Positions 34,547-42,670 of a DNA stretch of 64,000 bases are shown here, in pieces (the stretch's first letter is position 1; each line of letters begins with the position of its first letter). Below the pieces are notes generated by a model, which saw only the letters and a list, made by a program, of their open reading frames with translations, made no database searches and was not told the origin of the DNA. This stretch comes from Flavobacterium sp. W4I14 (GTDB lineage: Bacteria > Bacteroidota > Bacteroidia > Sphingobacteriales > Sphingobacteriaceae). Location: contig JAUSZU010000001.1 of the NCBI GenBank assembly GCA_030817875.1, positions 1,984,001-2,048,000 on the forward strand, in the 5' to 3' direction. The position numbers and the translations under genes are program-made.

Positions 34547-34559
34547 GTCCTATTAGGAC
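34547..34559. promoter_or_regulatory. 13-bp palindrome in the MerR upstream region
   Basis: GTCCTA, T, TAGGAC: perfect palindrome about 100 bp upstream of the regulator start. The 9-mer TAGTCCTAT here (34545-34553) recurs at 32132-32140, at the box upstream of the short-transcript candidate on the other side of the operon. Confidence 0.35.
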
Positions 34560-34614
34560 ACAGTAAATCTGAGCCGTACACTACGGTTAAATTAGAAGAA
34601 TATAAAGTGATGGG

Positions 34615-34890
34615 TTAAAAGACCTTTTCGGTAAGCAATACACCCCTTTCACCATTACCTGTTTCAATGGTATGCACATTTTTATACGAATGGCTAAAGA
34701 AATCGTAGCCATGTTCCCTTTGTTTAATAGCAACCGTACTTAGCGGATAGCTTAAGTTGGTTTGCATGCAATGTAAACTACCGTTAGCCAGTAGAAGAAA
34801 ATCACAGTCGTAACCTTGCTCCTGCAGTTCAATAACCTTTTTAGTAATAGATACGTTTAATCTATTGGCGGTGCGAATTCTATTTTTCAT
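34615..34890 (-). CDS. Small protein of unknown function, 91 aa
   Basis: A 91-residue soluble protein. The pattern LQEQGYDCDFLLLANGSLHCMQTNLSYPLSTVAI resembles short Bacteroidota proteins often mislabelled phosphoribosylpyrophosphate synthetase, which share LxxxGYxxDFxL, a Cys, and a following beta segment. That likeness is from memory and gives no function. Two cysteines (about residues 29 and 41) are present. It is transcribed toward the carotenoid cluster but about 170 nt from it, with palindromes between, so it is probably a separate unit. Confidence 0.7.
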   Translation of the reverse strand: MKNRIRTANRLNVSITKKVIELQEQGYDCDFLLLANGSLHCMQTNLSYPLSTVAIKQREHGYDFFSHSYKNVHTIETGNGERGVLLTEKVF

Positions 34891-35176
34891 GGGATATTGT
34901 TTTAGGTAATTAGGGATGATTATTTTGCTTATTAAATATATCTATTAATAACTACGATTCAAAATACAATATATTGTTATACAAGTAATTAAATAAATTT
35001 GTTTTATTCTTTTTGTAAAACCTTTATCATCGGTTTTCGCTGGTCATCTTTCTTTCGTAAAAAACATATACGTATCATATTTACTACAAAAACCGGCTAA
35101 ACATCGTTGCAGGCCTAAAATAATTTCTTTATTTAAAAAGCAACTTATAATTTCGTTTAACCTTAAAACATACCTA

Positions 35177-35917
35177 ATGAAATTAACATGTATCGTAATT
35201 GATGACGACATTCACGCCGTCAACGGTATAAAATCATACATCAATCATCTGGCAAATATTCATTTAATAAATTCGTATACAGATCCGTTACAAGCATTAA
35301 ATGAAATTACTGCAGGAGATCGTGTTGACATTATTTTTATAGATGTTGATATGCCTATGATTTCGGGATTAGAATTATCAAAAGCAATCAGGCATAAAAC
35401 AGACAAATTAATTTTTACCACTTCGCATTCTAAATATGCCTATGAAGCGTTTGAAATGAATGCAAGCGCTTATTTATTAAAACCATATACCTTTGCCCGT
35501 TTTGCCGAGACCATAAACAGATTATTTCCCCTCAGCCCCAGCTTACCGAATGTTGGTATTAAAAAAGAGGATGATTATTTCTTTGTAAGGAATAAAAATG
35601 AGAAGAACAACTTAATTAAAGTAAGGTATACCGATATCGTTGCGATAGAAAGCCTGCAAAACTATGTCCGGATTTTCACCCTAAACGAAACCATTGTATC
35701 ATACATTGCACTATCAGAGATAAAGATCATTTTAAAAGATTATCAGAATTTTGCACAGGCACACCGCTCATTTATTATTGCTAAAAACTACATCGAGAAA
35801 GTAGAGGGCAATACCCTAAAAATGATCAATGATTTAACCATCAACATTGGAAATAGTTACCGTGAGAGCATACAAGACTACATAAAAGAGAAAACGATTA
35901 AAACTAACCGCTCTTAA
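35177..35917 (+). CDS. LytTR family response regulator
   Basis: Two-domain response regulator of 246 residues. The receiver has the acidic pocket (CIVIDDDIH), the phospho-acceptor aspartate in IIFIDVDMP (about residue 56), a Thr in LIFTTSHS and the lysine of YLLKPYT. The LytTR DNA-binding domain at about 140-240 shows VRYTDIVAIESLQNYVRIF and AHRSFIIAKNYIEKVEGNTL. Target genes are unknown. It opens a run of four signalling genes with a LytS-type kinase 91 nt downstream. The region upstream (34891-35176) is AT-rich, with a near-match box TAATTTCG. Confidence 0.93.
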   Translation: MKLTCIVIDDDIHAVNGIKSYINHLANIHLINSYTDPLQALNEITAGDRVDIIFIDVDMPMISGLELSKAIRHKTDKLIFTTSHSKYAYEAFEMNASAYLLKPYTFARFAETINRLFPLSPSLPNVGIKKEDDYFFVRNKNEKNNLIKVRYTDIVAIESLQNYVRIFTLNETIVSYIALSEIKIILKDYQNFAQAHRSFIIAKNYIEKVEGNTLKMINDLTINIGNSYRESIQDYIKEKTIKTNRS

Positions 35918-36008
35918 ACTAATTTTTTAGTATATTCGTTATCTAAACAATTAAACGCTTATGGTTTTATTGTTTAGCATATGTAGCCGTTCCCCAATTA
36001 ACTAGCCA

Positions 36009-37091
36009 ATGACGCTTATCGCTAAAAAAAACAAATTACACAAAATTTCAACCTGGTTTTCCGACAAAAAACTTCACATTTTAGGTTGGACGATCTTCAT
36101 ATTTTATGAGGCCATCATCATAGGCATCTTTGTTGGAAGATTCTCTACACTGAGCACTTATGTTATTTTTTATAGCTTAAACATTGCTACATTTTATTTC
36201 CACGCACATGTAGTTTTGGCTTTTGCGCTGAAGAAAATAAATGAAAGATGGTGGAAATTACCCCTGTTTATTTTACTTGAACTGGGCGCTTATCTAATAC
36301 TAACGGTTTGTTTAGATTATATCGTAATTAATTATACAGATTATAATGGCCCTATTAAGCTGATGTTTAATGCAGCCTTTTTTGCTGCGCCGATTTACCG
36401 GGCCATATATTTTATGTGCTTCGCTACCAGTTATTATTTTCTCCTTAATTTTCTCGAAGAGCGCAAGAAGATTGAAGACCTGGAGAAACAACGGCTAAAT
36501 AACATTATCCAAATAGCTAAATCAGAAAATGCTTTTTTAAAGGCACAGATACAACCTCATCTATTATTTAATACTTTAGATTTTATTTATCTGAACGCTA
36601 AAGATTCTTCTCCGGTTGCTGCAGAAGCCATTCATTCTCTGGCTGAGATGATGCGCTATTCGGTTGACGGCAATCAGGATAAAGAGTTTATTTTGCTTGA
36701 TGAGGAGATTAATCAGGTAGAAAACCTCATCAACCTGCATCAGCTCCGTAAAGATCACCAGGTACAGCTCCGTTTTTGGTACGATGATGAAATACGTAAT
36801 GTTAAAATCATTCCATTGGTGTTAACCATCTTGGTAGAGAATATGTTTAAACATGGAGAACTGCTTACAGCATCACATCCTGCCGAAGCGAGTTTGAGGA
36901 TTGAACACAATCAACTTATTATAGAAACTTCAAACTTAACAAAGGCAGTTAAAGATAACTCAGGCTTAAGCTCTGGCATGGAAAATATAAAGAAGCGCTT
37001 AGCTTACACCTATGGCAAAAATGCTGAGTTCAGCTACTTTACTGATTCAGACCAGTATTTCAAGGTAATGTTAGTAATTAGAATTAAATAA
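36009..37091 (+). CDS. LytS-type sensor histidine kinase
   Basis: A 360-residue membrane kinase of the His_kinase (PF06580) type. Four hydrophobic helices span about residues 20-150, followed by a coiled coil (RKKIEDLEKQRLNNIIQIAKSE). The phospho-acceptor histidine is in KAQIQPHLLFNTLDFIY (about residue 183); Leu replaces the usual Phe after PH. The ATP-binding part has ILVENMFKHGE (N box) and SSGMENIKKRLAYTYG. There is no extracytoplasmic sensor domain, so the signal may be sensed in the membrane. It lies between two LytTR regulators that are obvious partners. Confidence 0.92.
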   Translation: MTLIAKKNKLHKISTWFSDKKLHILGWTIFIFYEAIIIGIFVGRFSTLSTYVIFYSLNIATFYFHAHVVLAFALKKINERWWKLPLFILLELGAYLILTVCLDYIVINYTDYNGPIKLMFNAAFFAAPIYRAIYFMCFATSYYFLLNFLEERKKIEDLEKQRLNNIIQIAKSENAFLKAQIQPHLLFNTLDFIYLNAKDSSPVAAEAIHSLAEMMRYSVDGNQDKEFILLDEEINQVENLINLHQLRKDHQVQLRFWYDDEIRNVKIIPLVLTILVENMFKHGELLTASHPAEASLRIEHNQLIIETSNLTKAVKDNSGLSSGMENIKKRLAYTYGKNAEFSYFTDSDQYFKVMLVIRIK

Positions 37092-37254
37092 GAAAATCTG
37101 CTTTAATAATTTTAGTTTAAAATTTCGAATCATACAATAATCTCAAAAGAAAAGCTGATTTTCCTTGCCGAATGCATAAAAATCCGTTTCGAATGTGTTT
37201 TTTTTCCATATTAATGGTTGAAATTGTAATTTGCATCAACTAAACCTATAAAAA

Positions 37255-38013
37255 ATGTCAATAAGTTGTATTGCTATTGATGACGACCCTCATTCCCTAG
37301 AGAGCTTAATAGCATATATGGAAAAGCTGCCTGATTTAAAGCTTATCCAAACTTTTACTGAACCGCTCCAAGCCCTAGCAGAAATATCAGTATCTAATCC
37401 TGTCGACATTATTTTTATGGATGTCGAAATGCCTTCACTTTCCGGAATTGAATTAGCAACGCTATTAAGGCAAAAAACAAAACACCTGGTTTTTACTACG
37501 GCGCATCCAAGGTATGCCATTGATGCTTTTAAAGTTGATGCGGATGCTTATCTACTTAAGCCATACTCTATTTTACATTTTACTAAAACAATAAACAACC
37601 TCTATCCAACTGGAAAAAAAGCGCAACATCCTTTTTCCGTTTTCGAAGATCATTTCTTTTACATCCCTTTACAAGGAGAAAACGCTGATTTGGTAAGAAT
37701 AGATCTGAATGAATTGATTGCAATAGAAGAAATGGGGGAAGATATTCAATTTAAAACTACAAAAAATGCTTTTCTAAGTTCAAAATCTAATTTCACCAAG
37801 ACCTTGAAAATGTTAAAAAAACATTCGGCATTTATCCAGGTTACCCCTACTGTCGTTATTGCAAAACAGCATATCAAAAGTGTACTCGGCAATAAAATAC
37901 TGCTTTCTGGCGAAACATCCTTTACTGTTTCGGGTACATACATAGAGCTTTTTGCAAATTTTATCAAGAACAATTTGCTTCAGGAAAAGCCCCGTCCCGA
38001 CACCATCATGTAG
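37255..38013 (+). CDS. LytTR family response regulator (second copy)
   Basis: Paralogue of the regulator at 35.2 kb, 252 residues. The receiver is well kept: CIAIDDDPHS, acceptor aspartate in IIFMDVEMPSLSG, Thr in LVFTTAHP and YLLKPYSI. The LytTR half is more diverged: IDLNELIAIEEMGEDIQFKT replaces the usual NYV/xI pattern, and the recognition region reads VTPTVVIAKQHIKSVLGNKIL. A changed DNA target, or weaker DNA binding, is possible. It follows the kinase by 163 nt with no terminator seen. Confidence 0.9.
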   Translation: MSISCIAIDDDPHSLESLIAYMEKLPDLKLIQTFTEPLQALAEISVSNPVDIIFMDVEMPSLSGIELATLLRQKTKHLVFTTAHPRYAIDAFKVDADAYLLKPYSILHFTKTINNLYPTGKKAQHPFSVFEDHFFYIPLQGENADLVRIDLNELIAIEEMGEDIQFKTTKNAFLSSKSNFTKTLKMLKKHSAFIQVTPTVVIAKQHIKSVLGNKILLSGETSFTVSGTYIELFANFIKNNLLQEKPRPDTIM

Positions 38014-38125
38014 TCTTTAATAGCCTACCATCAGCATCGAATCAATTTTTAATGTACAATCAAAACATTACGCCTAAAATTTTGTCTTAGGATAGTCTAT
38101 TTTATTATTAATTGATTTATCTGTT

Positions 38126-38488
38126 TTGAAAAGAGTGTTGGTTGTGGATGATGATCCAGATGTATTAGAGGTTTTCCAGGATGTATTAGAAACCGAACAT
38201 TATAAAGTTTATCCGCTACTATCTCCTCGGCATATTTTTAAAACAATAAGAGATTTTAGTCCCGATCTGATTATTCTAGACATTATGTTAAATGGAATGG
38301 ATGGCCGTGCTGTGTTTAAAGAGTTAAGGTTAAATCCTGAAACAGCGCGTATCCCCATTATTATGGCATCGGCCAGGTACGATGAAAATTATATTACATC
38401 GCAAAAATACCATCCCGATGATTATTTAGAAAAACCCTTTAATATGGCAGATTTGCTCCAAAAAGTAAGTGCTTTAACCGAAAATTAA
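38126..38488 (+). CDS. Single-domain response regulator
   Basis: A stand-alone receiver domain of 120 residues with no output domain. It shows RVLVVDDDPDVLEVF, the acceptor aspartate in LIILDIMLNGMDGR, IIMASAR and the lysine in DYLEKPFNM. The start appears to be TTG 38126 (MKRVLVVDDD in family alignments); no in-frame ATG gives a full receiver. Such proteins act as phosphate shuttles or by protein binding. It follows the LytTR/LytS/LytTR set and precedes an outer-membrane protein gene by 10 nt, so it is probably co-transcribed with that gene. Confidence 0.88.
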   Translation: MKRVLVVDDDPDVLEVFQDVLETEHYKVYPLLSPRHIFKTIRDFSPDLIILDIMLNGMDGRAVFKELRLNPETARIPIIMASARYDENYITSQKYHPDDYLEKPFNMADLLQKVSALTEN

Positions 38489-38498
38489 AAAATCAGAT

Positions 38499-39125
38499 AT
38501 GAAATTAAAATTACTATTATCTCTTCTGTTGCTATGTACAACAGTATCAATCAAAGTAAAAGCACAAAGCAGACCAGACAAACTCTATTCGATGAGTGGA
38601 ATTGGCTTTGCATTCCCAATGGGCGAAACTTCAGATTATTTTAAGCCGAAATTTTCAACATCACTAGGTTTAAACCTGGGTTTGGGCAACGGTGGTCTGT
38701 TCTTATACCCCAAGGCAAGTTTACATGCTTTTACTTTTAACCAGATAACACCAGATGCGGGTTATACCTATACCTTACAAAAAGGCAGGGCAACCACCTA
38801 TTTGTTAAATGTTGCTTTAGGCTACCGTAAAATTGTAAACAAATGGGCTTTTTATGGTTTTGCAGGTGCTGGTGGCGGCTTTATTCTAACGCCTCAGGCT
38901 AGTGTAAATACCACAACGCTGCAGGTTACCCAAGATAATAAATCAAATGGTTTGGGTATTGCCGAAGGTGGGGCCGGTATTGAATATAATATTGGAGGCG
39001 CTAATTTATTTGTTGAGGCCAGTTACATGTATGGTTTCAGTAAAATCCAGAACAGGGCTTTTAATACTGTACCAATTTCTATAGGCATTAAACCTAATTT
39101 AAGCAAGTTATTAAGTAAACTTTAA
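38499..39125 (+). CDS. Outer-membrane beta-barrel-type protein, 208 aa
   Basis: Signal peptide MKLKLLLSLLLLCTTVSIKVKAQ, then alternating beta strands with the aromatic and Gly pattern of a small barrel (GIGFAFPMGETSDYF, TSLGLNLGLGNGGLFLYPKASLHAF, YGFAGAGGGFILTP, EYNIGGANLFVEASYMYGF). It probably sits in the outer membrane as a porin-like or adhesin-like barrel. It lies 10 nt after the receiver gene, so it may be an effector or sensor in the same circuit (inference). A strong terminator follows. Confidence 0.8.
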   Translation: MKLKLLLSLLLLCTTVSIKVKAQSRPDKLYSMSGIGFAFPMGETSDYFKPKFSTSLGLNLGLGNGGLFLYPKASLHAFTFNQITPDAGYTYTLQKGRATTYLLNVALGYRKIVNKWAFYGFAGAGGGFILTPQASVNTTTLQVTQDNKSNGLGIAEGGAGIEYNIGGANLFVEASYMYGFSKIQNRAFNTVPISIGIKPNLSKLLSKL

Positions 39126-39147
39126 ATATTTACATACAAAATACCAG

Positions 39148-39180
39148 AGCGGTTACGTTAAATACATAACCGCTTTTTTT
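39148..39180 (+). terminator. Terminator after the outer-membrane protein gene
   Basis: 8-bp perfect stem AGCGGTTA (39148-39155) and TAACCGCT (39167-39174), followed by T6. It ends the receiver/outer-membrane unit. Confidence 0.88.
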
Positions 39181-39227
39181 ATGCTAAAGAAATAATCAAA
39201 ATTATTTTCATACTAATTATTTTAGCA

Positions 39228-39235
39228 TAGATTTG
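39228..39235 (+). promoter_or_regulatory. Promoter -7 box of the exonuclease/GIY-YIG gene
   Basis: TAGATTTG matches TAnnTTTG and ends 17 nt before ATG 39253, after the terminator of the previous unit. Confidence 0.6.
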
Positions 39236-39252
39236 TATTTCAAATTAATTTA

Positions 39253-40626
39253 ATGTTATACGCAGTTGTAGATATCGAAACCACTGGCGGTCATGCCTCA
39301 GCAAATGGCATTACCGAGGTTGCCATTAACATCCATGATGGCAATGAAATAGTTGAATCTTACACTACCCTAATTAATCCGAAGCAGCCTATCCCCGTTT
39401 ACATTACGGCGCTTACAGGTATTGATGATAACATGTTGTTGGATGCCCCAACTTTTGATGATGTTGCTTTAGAGATTTATCAATTATTAAACGATAAGAT
39501 TTTTGTGGCGCACAATGTAAACTTCGATTATTCCTTTTTGAAGCATCATTTGGCAGCTGCAGGATATGATTTACAATGCAAAAAGCTATGTACGGTAAGG
39601 TTGAGCAGAAAACTAATTCCTGGCAAATCTTCTTATAGTTTAGGAAAACTTTGTACAGCTTTGCGGATCCCGATTCAAAACCGGCATCGGGCAGCGGGAG
39701 ATGCAGATGCAACCAGTATCCTATTCAATTTATTACTAGAATACGATCAGGAAGGCATAATCGCAGAAATGCTGAAGAAAACATCGAAAGAGCAGGTTTT
39801 ACCGCCACACTTAGATAAAGCTTCTATTCTAAGGTTACCTCATCAACCTGGCGTATATTATTTTAAGGATAGTAAAGGCAAGATTATTTATGTTGGGAAA
39901 GCAAAAGACCTTAAAAAACGCGTAACCAGCCATTTTACAGGCAATACACCAAACCGACAGCGACAGGATTTTTTACGCACTATTCATCATGTAGACCATG
40001 TAATATGTGGTACCGAATTAATGGCACTCATTTTAGAAGCCAATGAAATAAAACGCCTTTGGCCTGAAAATAACCGGGCTATGAAGCGTTATGAGCATAA
40101 ATATGATTTATATGTTTTCGAAGATCAAAACGGCTATTTGCGTTTAGCGATAGATAAACATAAAAAAAACAATAACGCTTTTCAGAGTTTCAATAGTCTG
40201 TTGGAAGGTTATAATTTCTTAAACCAATTGGTTGATAAATACCAGCTTTGTGCAAAGCTCTGTTACCTGCAAAAAACGGCCACTAAATGTTATGCACACG
40301 AAAATGGGCAGTGTTTTGGTGCCTGCAGTGGAATAGAGACTGTTAGTGTTTATAATAAAAAATTAAACACAGCATTGGCTGATATCCAGAAACAACAACC
40401 AAGTTTCGCATTGGTGGATGAAGGTAGAAAAGAAGAAGAATTTAGCTGCCTGGTTGTTGAAAACGGGAAATTTTATGGAATGGGTTATTTTACAGATAAA
40501 AATTACTTATCAGATGGCCTGGCTCCCATCAAAAATGATCTTTCTATTTATCAATCCAACAGTTATATCTTAAATTTAATTCTGAATTACGCAGAACAAC
40601 ATCCACAGAAATTGTATAAATTGTAA
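39253..40626 (+). CDS. DEDDh exonuclease / GIY-YIG endonuclease fusion
   Basis: Two nuclease domains in 457 residues. Residues 1-165 are a DnaQ-like 3'-5' exonuclease with the full set: VDIETTGG, TGIDD, AHNVNFDYSFL and HRAAGDADAT (His and last Asp). Residues about 195-275 are a UvrC-type GIY-YIG domain (PGVYYFKDSKGKIIYVGKAKDLKKRV). A UvrC-like cysteine cluster follows (LCYLQKTATKCY, GQCFGACSG), but the UvrBC and RNase H-like parts of UvrC are absent. Such DnaQ-Cho-like fusions are known in Bacteroidota and Actinobacteria and are presumed to act in excision repair. mmcQ/yjbR-like follows 16 nt later. Confidence 0.93.
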   Translation: MLYAVVDIETTGGHASANGITEVAINIHDGNEIVESYTTLINPKQPIPVYITALTGIDDNMLLDAPTFDDVALEIYQLLNDKIFVAHNVNFDYSFLKHHLAAAGYDLQCKKLCTVRLSRKLIPGKSSYSLGKLCTALRIPIQNRHRAAGDADATSILFNLLLEYDQEGIIAEMLKKTSKEQVLPPHLDKASILRLPHQPGVYYFKDSKGKIIYVGKAKDLKKRVTSHFTGNTPNRQRQDFLRTIHHVDHVICGTELMALILEANEIKRLWPENNRAMKRYEHKYDLYVFEDQNGYLRLAIDKHKKNNNAFQSFNSLLEGYNFLNQLVDKYQLCAKLCYLQKTATKCYAHENGQCFGACSGIETVSVYNKKLNTALADIQKQQPSFALVDEGRKEEEFSCLVVENGKFYGMGYFTDKNYLSDGLAPIKNDLSIYQSNSYILNLILNYAEQHPQKLYKL

Positions 40627-40642
40627 CTTTTAACAATACACC

Positions 40643-40978
40643 ATGGATTCATCAACTTTTATAGCTCACTGCCTATCTTTTGATGAAGTTATTGAATTAC
40701 CGCATTTCGAAAAAACTTCCTTCCGGGTAAATAAAAAGATCTTTGCTACGTTAAATATTCAGAAAAGGCAGGCAACATTTAAATTATCGGCAATTGATCA
40801 GTCTGTTTTCTGTGATTTTGATCGGAACAGCGTATGGCCGGCTAGCGGGGCCTGGGGCAAACAAGGTTGGACAATTTTTGACCTAACAGCATTAACAGAT
40901 GAAATGCTTATCGATGCACTTACACTTTCTTATTGTAATGTGGCGCCTAAAAAGCTTTCCGAAAAATATAAATGTTAA
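40643..40978 (+). CDS. MmcQ/YjbR family protein
   Basis: A 111-residue protein of the MmcQ/YjbR (DUF419) fold, a double-wing CyaY-like DNA-binding shape. It shows PHFEKTSFRVNKKIFATLN near the N-terminus, AWGKQGWTIFDL in the middle and TLSYCNVAPKKL at the end. Function is not established. It lies 16 nt after the nuclease fusion and is probably co-transcribed. The next 294 nt (40979-41272) hold no gene or repeat that I can support; only a near-match box TATCTTTA lies close to the next start. Confidence 0.88.
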   Translation: MDSSTFIAHCLSFDEVIELPHFEKTSFRVNKKIFATLNIQKRQATFKLSAIDQSVFCDFDRNSVWPASGAWGKQGWTIFDLTALTDEMLIDALTLSYCNVAPKKLSEKYKC

Positions 40979-41272
40979 GTACAATTCCTAACATTATGAG
41001 CTGAGGTACCCTTAAATGCCTTATATGGCAAGAATCAGCACAATAACTTCACTAACCAGTTAAGCCTATGAGATTATAAACATAAGCTAATAAAGCACTA
41101 TGCTTTATAAGGCGCAACATTGCCCAATACTTTAACCACATAAGGAATAGAAGAAAATATAAGTAATTACAATAACCTAAATTGTCTCAAACAGCCCTGT
41201 TAATTTTCTTTTTTAGCAAGGACAACTCTATAGCTGCTTACCTATCTTTACTTACATCAAATATAAAACGTT

Positions 41273-41689
41273 ATGATAAAATCACTTTGGATAAACCTTC
41301 CGGTAAAAGACATTAACAAGTCTAAAGCATTCTTCACACAACTCGGCTTTACGCTTAACCTCCAGTATGGCACCCGCGAAGATTCGGCGTGCTTTTTAGT
41401 AGGAGAAAGTAATTTAGCGATTATGCTTTTTGAAGAAGCGTTGTACGAAGGTTTTGCTGGGACCAGTATTGCCGATAATCGCAATGGCGGCGAAGTATTA
41501 TTCTCTTTTGACGCAGAAAGTCCGCAAGAAGTAGACGATCTGGCTCAAAAAGTAGTAGCTGCCGGTGGTACACTCTATGGCGAGCCAGGCTACAAAGATG
41601 GCTGGATGTATGGTTGTGGTTTTGTTGATCTTGATGGTCAAAGATGGAGTATTCTTTTTATGGATATGACTAAAATGCCCTTGGGTTAA
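41273..41689 (+). CDS. VOC family (glyoxalase/bleomycin resistance-like) protein
   Basis: A 138-residue vicinal-oxygen-chelate domain. WINLPVKDINKSKAFFTQLGF opens the first beta-alpha-beta-beta-beta module, LAIMLFEEALY ends it, and the second module runs through LAQKVVAAGGTL and GFVDLDGQRWSILFMD. In the subgroup of stand-alone VOC proteins the substrate is unknown. It precedes the ArsR-SRPBCC operon in the same direction, but that operon has its own promoter, so the link is position only. Confidence 0.88.
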   Translation: MIKSLWINLPVKDINKSKAFFTQLGFTLNLQYGTREDSACFLVGESNLAIMLFEEALYEGFAGTSIADNRNGGEVLFSFDAESPQEVDDLAQKVVAAGGTLYGEPGYKDGWMYGCGFVDLDGQRWSILFMDMTKMPLG

Positions 41690-41716
41690 TTTTTATCATT
41701 TAAAAATAAACTAAAA

Positions 41717-41767
41717 TTTGCGTAAGTAAGTACTTACACTTATATTTGTAAGCAATTACTTACGCAA
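41717..41767 (+). promoter_or_regulatory. ArsR-type operator and promoter
   Basis: A full Bacteroidota promoter, TTTG (41717-41720), 20-bp spacer, TATATTTG (41741-41748), lies inside a perfect 12-bp inverted repeat: TTGCGTAAGTAA (41718-41729) and TTACTTACGCAA (41756-41767). The spacer itself holds a perfect 12-bp palindrome, GTAAGTACTTAC (41726-41737). A bound repressor would cover both promoter elements. The downstream gene is an ArsR regulator, so autoregulation is likely. Confidence 0.85.
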
Positions 41768-41774
41768 TTATTTT

Positions 41775-42092
41775 ATGAGAAGAGATGTATTTCAAGCCAT
41801 TGCCGATCCTACCCGAAGAGAAATCATTAATCTGATTGCCCATAACACCTTAAATCTAAATGCAATTGCCGAAAATTTCGATATGAGCCGGCCTGCCATT
41901 TCACAGCACATTAAAGTTTTAACAGAATGCGGTTTAGTAGAAATTACCCAACAAGGCCGAGACCGGTACTGTAATATACGATTTCAAAAACTAGCAGAAG
42001 TATCTAAATGGGTGGAACAATACCGTATTTTTTGGACAAGTAAATTAGATGCTTTAGAAATTCACTTATCAAAAGACACTAAATCAAAATAA
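41775..42092 (+). CDS. ArsR family transcriptional regulator
   Basis: A 105-residue winged-helix repressor. FQAIADPTRREIINLIA is the classic start of the ArsR fold; LNLNAIAENFDMSRPAISQHIKVLTECGLVEI contains the recognition helix, and GRDRYCNI the wing. The metal-sensing ELCVCD-type cysteines are absent, so this is the non-metal group often paired with SRPBCC proteins. The SRPBCC gene starts 2 nt after its stop. Operator and promoter sit directly upstream. Confidence 0.94.
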   Translation: MRRDVFQAIADPTRREIINLIAHNTLNLNAIAENFDMSRPAISQHIKVLTECGLVEITQQGRDRYCNIRFQKLAEVSKWVEQYRIFWTSKLDALEIHLSKDTKSK

Positions 42093-42094
42093 AG

Positions 42095-42529
42095 ATGAAA
42101 AACGAACCAATTATTGTAGAACGGGTGTATAATGCGCCTATCGAAAAAGTTTGGAAAGCTTTAACCGATAACAATGAAATTAAACAGTGGTATTTTCAAT
42201 TGGAAAACTTTAAACCAGAAGTAGGCTTTAGGTTTGAATTTTCTGGTGGACCGGATGATGGTCCTCAATATCTACATCTCTGCGAGATAACAGAAATTAT
42301 TGATGGCAGGAAACTCGCCTACACTTGGCGATACGATGGTTATCCAGGCAATTCGGTAGTAAGTTGGGAGTTATTTGAGCAAGGCGAGCAAACAAGGCTG
42401 AAATTAACACATAGTGGTACAGAAAGCTTTGCTGAAAACGGTCCTGACTTTGCCAAAACAAGTTTCAATGGCGGCTGGACATATTTCGTTAATGATGCGC
42501 TTAAAAATTATCTGGAACCAGCAGCGTAA
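42095..42529 (+). CDS. SRPBCC (AHSA1-like) domain protein
   Basis: A 144-residue START/Bet v1-fold protein of the AHSA1 group: IIVERVYNAPIEKVWKALTDNNEIKQWYF at the N-terminus, RFEFSGGPDDG, LAYTWRYDGYPGNSVVSWEL, and a C-terminal helix GGWTYFVNDALKNYL. The fold binds hydrophobic ligands in a cavity; no enzyme activity is established. The near-overlap with the ArsR gene means the pair responds to the same signal, perhaps the ligand of this protein (inference). Confidence 0.93.
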   Translation: MKNEPIIVERVYNAPIEKVWKALTDNNEIKQWYFQLENFKPEVGFRFEFSGGPDDGPQYLHLCEITEIIDGRKLAYTWRYDGYPGNSVVSWELFEQGEQTRLKLTHSGTESFAENGPDFAKTSFNGGWTYFVNDALKNYLEPAA

Positions 42530-42562
42530 TTTCACCTGTTTCGCTATTCTGAAATTATAGTG

Positions 42563-42635
42563 AAGTCAGGTGTTACCACCTGACTTAGCATTTACCTAAA
42601 AGACTTGATGAAGTGTAAGATGGTAACATCTTACA
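42563..42635. repeat. Two short hairpins with GTTAC-type loops
   Basis: Hairpin 1: AAGTCAGGTG (42563-42572), loop TTAC, CACCTGACTT (42577-42586). Hairpin 2: TGTAAGATG (42614-42622), loop GTAA, CATCTTACA (42627-42635). The two share a layout and loop type, suggesting one palindrome family. A degenerate relative is visible near 52556-52570. Confidence 0.65.
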
Positions 42636-42670
42636 GCACAGATAAGTTCTTTGATAAATCAAAAAAGATT

